Of a DNA stretch of 64,000 bases, positions 1-9,804 are shown piece after piece; position 1 is the first letter of the stretch, and the number at the start of each line of letters is the position of its first letter. The translations under genes and the position numbers were made by a program. The notes beneath the pieces are model-generated. The model did no database searches and was not told where the DNA came from. It saw nothing but the letters and a program-made list of their open reading frames with translations. Location of the stretch: the NCBI GenBank assembly GCA_015178975.1, contig WHVD01000134.1, positions 62,001 to 126,000 on the forward strand, in the 5' to 3' direction. Source of the DNA: Hysterangium stoloniferum. Its lineage: Eukaryota > Basidiomycota > Agaricomycetes > Hysterangiales > Hysterangiaceae.

Positions 1-562
1 TGGAGCACCTGTTCTGTTTGTCAGGAAAAAGGATGGATCCCTTAGACTATGTGTTGATTTCAGAGGACTCAATGCTGTCACAAAAAAGGATAAGTATCCA
101 CTTCCACTTATATCTGACCTCCTCGATGCTCCACGGAATGCCCAGATTTACACCAAAATAGATCTCAAACATGCATATCATTTGGTCTGGATTGCTGCGG
201 GTGATGAATGGAAAACCACTTTTAGAACCTGTTATGGGGCCTTTGAGTGGTTGGTGATGCCCTTTGGACTCACCAATGCTCCATCTGTTTTTCAGCATTT
301 TATCAATGACATTTTTTCCAACATGCTCGATGTATGCATCATTGTTACTTGGATGACATTCTTATCTACTCTGAGGACCCTGCAGAACATGACAAACAGG
401 TCCGTGAAGTTCTCTGGAGACTCAGACAACATGGTTTATTTGCAAATGGTAAAAAATGTACTTTTGACACAGACTCCATGGAATACCTGGGCTTCATGAT
501 GGGACCCAATGGACTCCGCATGGATGAAACTAAAGTACAAGTCATCAAAGATTGGCCAGAAC
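1..562 (+). pseudogene. Ty3/gypsy reverse transcriptase fragment (element G1)
   Basis: Reverse transcriptase domain of a Ty3/gypsy element, entering from the window edge. Visible in order are the KKDGS and DFRGLN motifs, the first catalytic Asp in the [10 protein letters not shown] block near 160, the [10 protein letters not shown] block near 245, and YLDD near 345. YLDD is reached only after a one-base deletion at about 346, so the reading frame is broken at the catalytic site. The thumb region follows (SMEYLGF near 475). The fragment stops where a solo LTR has landed and resumes at 1285. It closely resembles G2, G5 and G8 in this window. It cannot make active enzyme as it stands. Confidence 0.93.
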
Positions 563-1284
563 TGTTACGACCGTGTCGCAACCCTATCGGCCCCGAGGTT
601 ATCGCCACTTGTCAATGTTTCAAGTCATCCTCTCGGAAACCATCGGCCCCAAAGCTGACGAATGTTTCGCGAAGATCAAACTCCATTTACGCCCACGTCA
701 AAATAACTCGTATTGCCTGGTCAAACTTTGATACGTCCCCTTTTATTATGTTGATCCGTTCAATCTTATGTTTCGCATATGTCTATCTATATTTGTAGTC
801 CTTGAACCATTTCCTTTTATCGTAATCCCGCTCTCGGTTATCATCGGCCTCCGAACTAATCATAAACTTCCCGTTCCTAGTCAAGCTTATTGCTAACACC
901 GTGTTCCGCCCTTCTCCCCATGAGTATTTTCCAGATGCCTGTTACTTGTATATGAACCCGCTGTAATTGTAGTTACAAAATCAATCAGAATATCGACTCA
1001 GAATACCCTCATACGTCTGCAGCAGTCTCATACTAAGAATCCCCCTTCCGCCTTCGCGTGCGCTCACCCACTCTCGGCCCCGACCCCTTGGCCCGACACT
1101 TGACTTGTCCTTCGGTTCCGATCGGTATCTCGCCGAAAGGTTCTTCTTAGGATTAGTCTCTGCCCGTCCGAAATTTAAGGACAACCTACGGATATTTGTG
1201 AGGGCGCAGCACACAAGCTGAAGCCAAGTCCTTCCGATCGGTCCTTGTCGGTCACTGACATTAGTCAGTTTTTAGTTCTTAACA
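563..1284 (+). mobile_element. Solo LTR, family 1, inside G1 RT
   Basis: A 722-bp sequence beginning TGTTACGACC and ending TTAACA, flanked by the perfect 5-bp duplication AGAAC (558-562 and 1285-1289). The host ORF continues directly on both sides, so this is a clean solo LTR left by LTR-LTR recombination. It is the same family as 3677-4424, 38492-39212 and 55395-56124. It keeps more CpG dinucleotides than the G2 LTR, which suggests a younger insertion. Confidence 0.95.
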
Positions 1285-1911
1285 AGAACCCCAAAAAGTC
1301 AAAGATATACAATCTTTTCTCAGCTTTGCCAATTTTTACCGACGGTTTATCCATGGATATTCTGACATTACAGTTCCCCTTACCCATCTTATGCATAAGG
1401 ATACTCCGTGGAACTTTAATGACAAGTGTCAAAAAGCTTTCAATCTCTTAAAAAATTCTTTTTCTTCAGCTCCTATCCTGTCACATTGGAAACCAGACTT
1501 CCAGCTCATTGGTGAAATGGATGCCTTGGACTATGCACTTGGAGCCATTCTGTCTATCCAGGACTCTGACAGTGAAGTCCACCCCATGGCTTTTCTGTCC
1601 CCGACTTTTACCAGAGCAGACCTCAATTACGGCATTCATGATAAGGAACTCCTGGCAATTTTTTCAGCTTTCAAAACATGGCAACACTATTTGGAAGGCT
1701 TGGGAATTCCATTGGCATTGTAACAGATCACAAAAACCTGGAATACTTTTCTACTAAAGAACTTTTGACCTGCCAGCAGGCCCACTGGTCTGAATACTTA
1801 TCAGCTTTCAATATGATTATCCACTTTTGACCTGGCCATCTTGGTGGCAAACCTGACGCTTTAACTAGATGATGGGATGTCTATCCTAAAGAGGGGAGCA
1901 ATGACTATGCC
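1285..1911 (+). pseudogene. G1 RT thumb and RNase H remnant
   Basis: Continuation of the G1 pol gene after the solo LTR. The end of the RT connection (FANFYR-like, near 1330) is followed by RNase H. Its catalytic Asp region near 1520 reads EMDALD where relatives have ETDASD, and the HDKELLAIF block near 1640 supplies the catalytic Glu. A stop at about 1720 and further stops near 1828 and 1869 break the domain. The downstream DHKNLEYFS and LGGKPDALTR blocks are still recognisable. Non-functional. Confidence 0.88.
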
Positions 1912-2895
1912 ATGGTAAACCCACACAACTTGAAACCCATTTTCATGAATCAGCAACTTACCACATCAGTCCCTGCAACTTTCCTCATCCATCCCATTGT
2001 CCGTGGAATTATCATTATGGATATTGAGAAGCTACATCAAGATATTCTATCGGCAATTCAACTAGACCTGATAACTAAAGCACACCTTGACAATCCCATG
2101 GACCCCAGTCAACCCCAGTGGTCTCTTGATCAGCATGGTTTCATTAGACTTGACGATCACATCTATGTACTGGACTCCAACAGCCTCTGCCTCAGGATCC
2201 TTCAGTACAAACATGATCATCCACTCTCCAGACATTTTGGGTTCAACAAAACTCTATCATTAATAAGAAGAGAATATACTTGGCCCAGACTCCATGGATT
2301 TGTTAAGCACTATTGTAAATCTTGCACTACTTGTCCATGTTCTAAATCTCAGCGACACAAGCCATATGGCCTTTTGAAACAACTCCTGGTATCACAACAT
2401 CTTTGGAATTCTATCTCTGTGGATTTCATTGAGCACCTACTGGATTCTGAAGGCTTTTCTGCCATTCTAGTCATTGTTGACAGATTCTCAAAACAAGGTA
2501 TATTCATTCCTACATATGATACCAATACATCCATGCAGTTAGCAGAACATTTTATTATCCATGTATTTTCCAAGCACGGAGTTCCATCCCACATAACTTC
2601 TGATGGAGGATCAGAGTTTATATCTCACTTCTTTAGATCCCTCGGGAAATCCTTGGACATGAAATTACATTTCATGTCTGGACATCACCTGGGAGGCAAT
2701 GGACAAACTGAACACATCAATCAGACATTGGAACAATACCTCTGTGTATATTGCAACTATCAACAGGACAATTGGAAATCCTTATTACCATTTGCAGAAT
2801 TTGCTTACAACAATGCACCCTCAGCCACTACTGGCATTTCCCCATTCTTTGCAAATAAAGGATATAATCCAAATATTACAGTACATCCAGAATGA
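1912..2895 (+). CDS. Ty3/gypsy integrase, long open segment (G1)
   Basis: Integrase of the G1 element, open for about 327 codons. The HHCC zinc finger is near residues 105-145 (HDHPLSRH, then CKSCTTC). The DDE core follows: Asp in SVDFIEH, Asp in TSDGGSEF, and Glu in the GQTEHINQ block. The assigned start is simply the first Met of the open stretch; in the element it would be part of Pol. The frame stops after the NPNITVHPE block, so the C-terminal linker and chromodomain seen in G2 and G8 are missing here. The catalytic triad looks intact, but the protein would be truncated. Confidence 0.9.
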   Translation: MVNPHNLKPIFMNQQLTTSVPATFLIHPIVRGIIIMDIEKLHQDILSAIQLDLITKAHLDNPMDPSQPQWSLDQHGFIRLDDHIYVLDSNSLCLRILQYKHDHPLSRHFGFNKTLSLIRREYTWPRLHGFVKHYCKSCTTCPCSKSQRHKPYGLLKQLLVSQHLWNSISVDFIEHLLDSEGFSAILVIVDRFSKQGIFIPTYDTNTSMQLAEHFIIHVFSKHGVPSHITSDGGSEFISHFFRSLGKSLDMKLHFMSGHHLGGNGQTEHINQTLEQYLCVYCNYQQDNWKSLLPFAEFAYNNAPSATTGISPFFANKGYNPNITVHPE

Positions 2896-3676
2896 AATCC
2901 AAAATTGGTTAAGGATTCAAAAGGTAGATGGAGGGTGATCAGGTGTACATAGGATCTTTTAAGCGATAGAGATTATTGGAGTTTATATAAGATAAGGCTC
3001 TACTACAGATCCTAAAATCTTTTGGAGAGAGGGGTTTTCCCAGTGATTGGTGTTCAAATGTTCAATTTGATCCACATACATACTTTAAAAAATAGATAAT
3101 TAAGGAATAACATGAAACTATGAACAATGCAGCTCAATGACCTATGGTCTAAATCTGATAAATCAGCTCCATCAACATACAGGTCACAGTGCATAAATAA
3201 GTCCACATTAGGTGTTTTCAGGTGACATTGATATCACTACCACTTCCATGAACAATAGCTATGTATCATTATAATATGAAAAAAGTTGGGCCAAGAACAA
3301 TTGAATTAATATGATGAGCCAATGTCCTCCCATCCCAATTGTAGTTGTAGCATGATCAGTTGTATTATTTCCATTTCACCTTCATACCTTGAATCAATGA
3401 AAATGCAAATTTGAGCTGAATGCGAGTCTGGGTTATTCTCACACAACTATGCAAGGTGTGCTGTGCTTATTGTCTTGTGGAGGTTGCGTTGATGCTTATT
3501 GCAAGGCCCACTGGGGGACCAGTGGGATCCCTCTATTGCAAGAGAATGAGTTTTCCATGGTTCCAAGAACCAAAATGGATAGCAGGTATAGAGCTGTATC
3601 TCCAGCCTCTCCAAAGGCCAGATGCAACCACATTATGGAATATAAACTCCTTCAATTTTGTATAGTCCAGTGGGAT
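2896..3676. other. Degenerate inter-element sequence with integrase C-terminal relic
   Basis: No intact gene. A stretch at about 3535-3660 closely matches 29820-29945, which leads into a gypsy chromodomain in G7. It is therefore probably a decayed integrase C-terminal linker. The rest is A/T-rich and unrecognised. The G2 5' LTR starts directly after it. Confidence 0.5.
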
Positions 3677-4424
3677 TGTTACGACCGCGTCGCAACCCAA
3701 CAGTCCCTGAGGTTATCACTGCCTATTGACATTTCAAGTTATCGTTCAAGTCATCGCATCGGAAACCATCAGTCTCCCACCACTGATGTATGCTTTCACA
3801 GCGATCAAACTCCATTTACACCACCCATCAAAATATACTCATACTATCTGGTTATACTCTGATATGTCCCCTTTTTATTATGATGATCCATTCTACTCTA
3901 TGTTTCACATATGTCTATATATGTATACTTGTAACCCTTGGACTATTTCCTTTTCTTGTAATCCCACTCTCGGTTATTTCATGGCCTCTGAACTCATTGT
4001 AACCTTCCTGTTCCTAGTCAAGCTTATTTGTCAATAATGTTTTCTGCTCTTCTCCTAGTTAGTATTTTCTAGATGCTGAATACTTGTATATGAACCCATT
4101 TCAGTCGTAGTTACTAGGCAATCAGAATATCAACTCAGAATACCCTCATACATCTCTAGAAGTCTCATGCTATGTATTCTGCCCTCCGCCTTCACATGCA
4201 CTCACCCACTCTCGGTCCCTGACCCCTTGGCCTGACACTCGACTTATCCTTCGGTCCTGATTGGTAACTTGCCAAGAGGTACTCGTCAGGACTAGTTTTT
4301 GCCCATCCAAGATTTAAGGACACCCGACAGATATTTGCAAGGGTGCAGCATATAAGCTGAAGCCAAGTCCTTCCGATTGGTCCCTGTTGGCCTACCGACA
4401 TTAGTCAGTTTTCAGTTCTTAACA
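3677..4424 (+). repeat. G2 5' LTR (family 1)
   Basis: A 748-bp LTR with TGTTACGACC and TTAACA termini. It is directly followed by a primer-binding site and gag, so it is a 5' LTR. It contains the LTR motif ending in AAGCTGAAGCCAAGTCC near 4350-4370. CpG sites kept in the solo copy at 563-1284 are often TpG or CpA here, so it is an older copy. Confidence 0.93.
4087..4130 (+). promoter_or_regulatory. LTR promoter: TATA box and inferred transcript start
   Basis: TATATGAA at 4087-4094 lies 33 nt upstream of AATCAGAATAT at 4120-4130. That 11-mer is perfectly complementary to the bases after the LTR (4427-4437). This is the arrangement expected if 4120 is the RNA 5' end and the transcript self-primes. 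The same TATA and 11-mer occur in the solo LTRs of the family. The start site is inferred. Confidence 0.6.
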
Positions 4425-4426
4425 GT

Positions 4427-4437
4427 ATATTCTGATT
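4427..4437 (+). other. Self-complementary primer-binding site (G2)
   Basis: ATATTCTGATT starts 2 nt after the LTR end. It is the exact reverse complement of 4120-4130 in the LTR over 11 nt. No 3' tRNA match is needed to explain priming. Tf1 of fission yeast is known to self-prime with an 11-nt complement to its RNA 5' end. Confidence 0.6.
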
Positions 4438-4461
4438 TCACACTCACACTTTCCGTTAATC

Positions 4462-5744
4462 ATGCCTCTGAGAAAAAAAGATGCCAAGCCAAGTGGCAAA
4501 GCAGAATCTTCCACTCTCAAGTCTCCATTCCTGTATACAGCCTGAGGTACTCTGAGAACCCCACAACCAGAGACCTCTGAAGAATCCTGCTTCATGGAAA
4601 TTACCAGCAACACTGAAGAAGTTACTGAAGCAACTGAACTCAAAGCACCTGAAGAGGTCAACAATCAATCAGCTCTGGGACCTGAACCTGAGGATAACGA
4701 CCAACCCATACCTCAGACTAGTGGTCCTAAGAAGTCTGCAAAACAAAAACCGGATTTCGACCCTGACAAGACATGGGAATTGTTCTCAGGTACCCTAGGA
4801 TCCCTTAGTGACTTCCTTAAAAACAATACCAAGGAAAAAGAACCTGGGCAAACCCAAGTCAACAAATCTGAACCATTTACCAGCTTAAACCCAAAGAAAT
4901 TGCCAACATTTCTTATACAATGTTGATTCAACTTTCAGGACCGCCCAGCTGCTTTTGCAACAGATGACCGAAAGGTAAATTTCGCACTCTCGTACCTTAA
5001 GGATTCCAAGCAGCCTGGTTTGAACCCACATTCTCCGGCCTCACCTCCAAAGATCCCAATTGGCTTCATGATTGGGATGCCTTTGTTGAGGAACTCAAAA
5101 CAAACTTCGGTCCCTACGACCAAACTGGCAATGCCAAAACTGCACTTTCTAATCTCAAAATGAAAGACACCCAGCACATCACCAACTACATTGTCCATTG
5201 CGACTGGGGCAATTTGGCCCTCCATTACCAGTTTTATGCCTCCCATCTCACCTCAAAGACAAAGTTTCCAAAGGAGAGACCAGCAAACCGCAGACTCTCC
5301 CCCTCATGCATCTAAAGGCCCAAAGCACGGATGCCTGATACTGGGAATGATGTTCGGAAATCAGTCGTGAAAACCCATCAGACAAAAAATCATCAGACAA
5401 TAAGAATGCCAACAAGTCTGGTATTCAAAACACCAACAGTAGTAGGCAACTTGAACTCTGATAAGAAGTCCAATAACAAGGGTTCTAATGACAAAAAAGG
5501 CAAGGGCAAACAGTTGAATAAGTCTCAAGATAAAGACAAACCCGACTTAACTGGCAAACTTGGGTCCGATGGCAAGCTTCTACCACAGGAAATGCAATGC
5601 CGAATGGACAACAACCTTTGTTTGTTGTGTGCAGATCCCAGACACCAAGTCGCTGCATGCCCGAAAGCCACAAAAGCCCGATTGGCCAATATGGCCATGA
5701 CATCACAACTGGCTAAGCCAGCTGCTGAGTCAAAAAAAGATTAA
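4462..5744 (+). pseudogene. G2 gag
   Basis: Gag capsid/nucleocapsid gene of G2. The start at 4462 (MPLRKK...) sits 25 nt after the primer site and parallels the MPPRRK start of G4 at 45205. A TGA at 4543-4545 and further frame breaks at about 4924 and 5300 interrupt it. A capsid-like section lies at 4930-5260. A basic, Lys/Asn-rich segment follows at 5440-5560. The end carries a CX2CX4HX4C zinc knuckle (CLLCADPRHQVAAC, near 5625-5670), the RNA-binding nucleocapsid signature. Not functional as written. Confidence 0.85.
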
Positions 5745-5759
5745 GCAACTCTCTGGATT

Positions 5760-6490
5760 CTGTGTAGTTGGAGAGTTGCATTGAATCTCCTCGCACACCG
5801 GAAAATTGTCATCTTAACGCATCCGCTTTGTATGATCCCAATTACTTGTTCATAAATCTTACTTTGGAACCCCTCAGGAGTCTTACTTTTTGAGCTCTCG
5901 TAGATTCAGGTTCAACCCATTGTTTTATAGATACAAGTTTTTCCTGAAAAAATCAGTTAAAAACCTATGCAATAGATCCAATTCCACTCCGACTCTTCAA
6001 TGGTACCTCAAACTCCGTAATCTTGCAAGCCTGCAAACTCCGACTTCAGTTCCCATGTGGAACCTTTCAGACAGTTACATTTTTTGTAACACAGTTGGAC
6101 CTGAGCTGCTCCATGGTTCTAGGACATAACTGGCTCACCCACTACAATCCATTGATTGATTGGGTATTGGGCAGTATCCATTTCCGAACCCCATTGGTGC
6201 CCAATACGACAGGTCTGTTTCTGCCTGTTTTGGCAAATATGGCCTCTACAGCACCTCTGGCCCCCATGGCAAATCTGAGCTCTCTGCCGCCTGTCTCTCT
6301 AATAAATGCCACAGCTTTTATGAGAGCCATCAAGTTGGATGGCTCCCGAGCATTTATAGTCAATCTTAAAGTTGACAAAGTCACCGGTTGCTTTGCATCC
6401 CCGGCGACTGAACCGATTGCAGATTTGGAAGGTGTTCCAGAAAAATACCACGAATTTGCAGATGTCTTCAGTAAACAAAAAGCTGATTGA
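5760..6490 (+). pseudogene. G2 aspartic protease and linker to RT
   Basis: Retropepsin-like protease region. The active site [10 protein letters not shown] is near 5900, followed by the LFNGTSN flap-like block and the VLGHNWLTHYNPLIDW block at about 6110-6165, which is highly similar to the G8 protease at 63602-63970. The linker ends with the VPEKYHEFADVF block that precedes gypsy RT. Stops include one just before the active site and a TGA at 6488-6490. G8 has Arg at this last position, consistent with CGA to TGA. Confidence 0.82.
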
Positions 6491-7800
6491 CTTGCCCCTC
6501 ACAGGCCCTACAATTTGAAAATTGATATTGAAGAAGGTTCACATCTGCCCTTAGGCCCAGTTTATCCTCTCTCACAGTCTGAATTATCAGCTATCTGATA
6601 TTTCTTGGATGAACACTATAGGTTTTATCTGACCCTCAAAGTCTCCTTATGGAGCCTTGTTCAGAAAAAAGACAGTTCCCTTCAGCTTTGTGTTGACTTT
6701 TGAGGACTAAATGTGATCACTCGAAAAGATAAGTACCTGTTACCACTAATCTCTGATTTACTCGATGCCCCTCAGAAGGCCTGAATCTATATAGAGATAT
6801 AGTAGATCTCAAACATGCCTATCATTTGGTTCGGATTGCCGAAGGCAACAAATGGAAAATGGCTTTTCACACTTGCTATGGCTCCTTTGAATGGTTAGTG
6901 ATGCCTTTTGGCCTCACCAACGCTCCATCGGTCTTTCAACATTTTATCAATGACATCTTTTCCGACCTCCTCGACATCTTTGTCATTGTGTACTTAGATG
7001 ACATCCTCATATTCTCCAAAGATCCTACACTTCATGATGAACACATCTGCAAAGTCCTCTGAAGACTCTGAAAACATGGTCTTTTTGCAAATGGTAAAAA
7101 ATGTTCCTTTGATGTCAACATGGTTGAATATTTAGGTTTCATGATGGGACCCGACAGTCTCTGCATGGATGACTCTAAACTTCAAGTCATTCAAGCTTGG
7201 CTGGAACCCTGAAAGGTTAAGGATATTCAGTCCTTTTTAGGCTTCACCAATTTTTATCGTCATTTCATTCACAACTACTCAAAAATTACCATTCCAATCA
7301 CTCATCTTACTTGCAAAGACACCCCGTGGAACTTCTCCAAAGAGTGCCAAATGGCATTCTGAGAATTGAAAAGTGCGTTTACATCTGCTCCTATTTTGTT
7401 GCACTGGAAGCCCAATGTTCAACTCATTGTGGAAACTGATGCCTCGAATTATGCGCTTGCTGCAATATTGTCCATTTTGGACACCAATGGTGAAGTTCAC
7501 CCAGTAGCTTTTTTGTCTCGCATGTTTTCGGCACCCGAACTCAACTACAATGTTCACGATAAGAACTACTCGTGATATTTGAAGCTTTCAAAACATGGTG
7601 ACATTATTTGGAAGGATCAGCTCACCCAATAGATGTTATTACCAACCACAAAAATTTGGTTTACTTTTCAACCACAAAACTCCTCACCCATCAGCAAGCC
7701 CAATGGTCCAAATACCTCTCCACTTTCAATATGGTAATCTGCTTCTCCCCCAGCTGCCTTGGTGGAAAACCTGATGCTATGACTAGACAATGGGACATCT
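6491..7800 (+). pseudogene. G2 reverse transcriptase and RNase H
   Basis: RT and RNase H of G2. The section at 6826-7062 is open and contains [20 protein letters not shown] and YLDDILIFS. It ends at TGA 7060-7062, where the G8 copy has CGA. RNase H is visible at 7366-7575 (ETDASNYALAAILS, then HDK...). Its C-terminal part is at 7608-7800 with DxxTNHKNLVYFS-like and LGGKPDAMTRQWD blocks. At least five stops or shifts prevent translation as one protein. Confidence 0.88.
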
Positions 7801-7809
7801 ATCCTAAAG

Positions 7810-8906
7810 AGGGCAGTAGCAACTACACCACAGTTAATCTGCATAATTTTAAGCCTATGTTTTCATCTGAACAACTGTCTGCATCTATCCGAGCCACTTA
7901 CCTCATTGATCCAGTCTTGTAAAGTGTTATTCTTATGGATACTGAAAAGTTACATCAAGATATACTATTGGCAATTCCATTAGACCCAGTCACCAAAGCA
8001 CACCTCGATAACCCATCCAACCCCAATCAACCCCAATGGTCACTAGACTCACAAGGTTTCATTAGACTTGACAACCACATTTATGTACCAGATTCTGACA
8101 CCCTTCGGCTGTGAATCTTATGACATAAGCATAATCACCCGATCTCAGGACATTTCCACCTCAATAAAACTCTTTCGCTCATTAGAAGAGAATATACATG
8201 GCCCGGCATCTGAGATTTCGTTAAGCACTATTGCAAATCTTGTACAATGTGTTTACACTCTAAATCACAGTGACACAAACCATATGGCCTACTCAAACAA
8301 TTACTGATACCGTGAAAACCCTGGAACTCAATTTGTCTGGATTTCATTGAGCACCTACTGGCATCTGAAGGTCATACAGTGATCCTAGTTGTTGTGGATT
8401 GGCTCACAAAGCAAAGTATTTTCATTCCAACATATGACACAATAACATCTGTACAGTTAGCCGAATTATTTGTCACCCATGTATTTTCCAAGCATGGTGT
8501 TCCATCACATGTCACATCTGATCATGGATCCGAGTTTGTCTCTCATTTCTTTAGGTCACTTGGAAAAGCACCAGACATGAAATTACACTTCACTTTGGGC
8601 TATCACCCGGAAGGGGATGGCCAAACTGAATGCATGAATCAAACTTTGGAACAGTACATTCGTGTCTATTGTAACTATCAACAAGATAACTGGAAATCAC
8701 TACTACCACTAGCTGAATTTGCATATAACAATGCACCAAGTGCCACTATTGGCATTTCACCTTTCTTTGCAAACAAAGGCTACAACCCCAATATCGCAAT
8801 CCACCCAGAATGCGATCTCACATCCACCTGCACTCAAAACTTTGTTACAAACCTTGATGAGCTACATCAAGAACTTCGTAAAACTATCGCAATGGCCCAA
8901 GAATGA
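7810..8906 (+). pseudogene. G2 integrase
   Basis: Integrase of G2. The N-terminal zinc-finger section (about 8090-8270) is broken by stops such as the one near 8113. The catalytic core from 8379 is open. It shows Asp in TSDHGSEF and Glu in the GQTEC block, with the spacing of the gypsy DD35E core. The NNAPSATIGISPFF block is near the end. The last in-frame codons run into TGA at about 8905, where the G8 copy continues. Confidence 0.88.
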
Positions 8907-9419
8907 TACCAATGGTCCGTGGATAAGAATTGACTTCCACCTCCTGATTTAAAGATCAGAGACCGAGTATTCGTTAAAGCCGAGTTTTTCCGAACTACTA
9001 GACCTTCTAAGAAGCTCTCTGAAAAATATTTAGGTCCTTTTGAAGTTATAACACAAGCCGGCACACTTTCATGGACACTTTGGCTTCCTGACAACATGCG
9101 TGCAGTGCACCCAGTATTTCATGTATCTATGTTAGAACCTTGTGTTGCTAACAATATACCAGATCACATACAACCACCACCTCCACCCATGATTATTGAT
9201 GGAGAACCCAAATTTGAGATATCGGAAATCCTAGACTCAAAAATTGACAATCGCCGATGCTCATGCTAATTACTTTATTTAGTTAAATGGGCTGGCTATG
9301 AAGGTACAGATGAAGAAACTTCATGGATCCTAGCTACAGGGCTTGGCAATGCATCGGAAATCATTTTAGGGTTTCATCAAGCTTATTCGAATAAACCCGG
9401 TCCTCTAAATTCTCTATAA
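8907..9419 (+). pseudogene. G2 integrase C-terminus with chromodomain
   Basis: The GPY-type C-terminal module (KYLGPFEVI near 9025) leads through a Pro-rich linker (PPPPPMIIDGEPKFE near 9175) into a chromodomain (YLVKWAGYEGTDEETSW near 9275-9330). Chromodomains on integrase are typical of chromoviruses and are thought to guide insertion to marked chromatin. Stops near 8930 and 9268 interrupt it. The gene ends with TAA at about 9417, facing the antisense ORF tail to tail. Confidence 0.88.
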
Positions 9420-9503
9420 GTCATTCACACAGGACTGAACTTTTTCCAACTATGCCTTATATGTTCACGCTTTGTTTCTTTTGTTTTAAAATCATTATAT
9501 TGG

Positions 9504-9797
9504 CTATCTAAAAGTTTCTTCCACAACTTCTCCCTCTTCCCCAGCTTCTGAACCTTCCCCCTGACCAATGGTGACCGACACTTCCTCACCAACTTTCTCT
9601 GATACACTAACCCCAGGCCCAACTCCATTGCAACTCGACACTTCCAAGTACTGCTCAAGCTGTTCCCTGAGTGACTCAATAGCACTGGGCTGTTTTTCCA
9701 ACCTGATGCCCAATAGTCGCAATTGTTCGGTCATGAGTCCTTGTTGTCGCAGTGTCTCAAATTGGAACCGAGTCATCTCTGAGAAATAGGTGCGCAT
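9504..9797 (-). pseudogene. Antisense ORF of G2 (3' part of Zn2Cys6-type gene)
   Basis: An ORF of 97 codons on the strand opposite to G2 pol, starting its 3' end 85 bp past the chromodomain stop. Its YFSE, LRQQGL, EQLRLLG and QLEQYLE blocks align with the full antisense gene in G8 (56299-57309), followed by the same acidic EEGEVVE tail. The upstream part with the cysteine cluster is lost because the sequence changes to another LTR at 9805. Probably non-functional here. Confidence 0.75.
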
Positions 9798-9804
9798 GAG
9801 GTGG

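Larger units (their letters stand above)
3677..9797 (+). mobile_element. Ty3/gypsy chromovirus-like element G2 (degenerate, 3' LTR missing)
   Basis: Order on the plus strand is 5' LTR, primer site, gag with CCHC knuckle, aspartic protease, RT, RNase H, integrase and chromodomain. An ORF on the opposite strand follows. The element is riddled with stops and small frameshifts. The 3' LTR is absent because a long LTR fragment of another family joins at 9805. It is the best view in this window of the complete gene order of this family. Confidence 0.92.
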
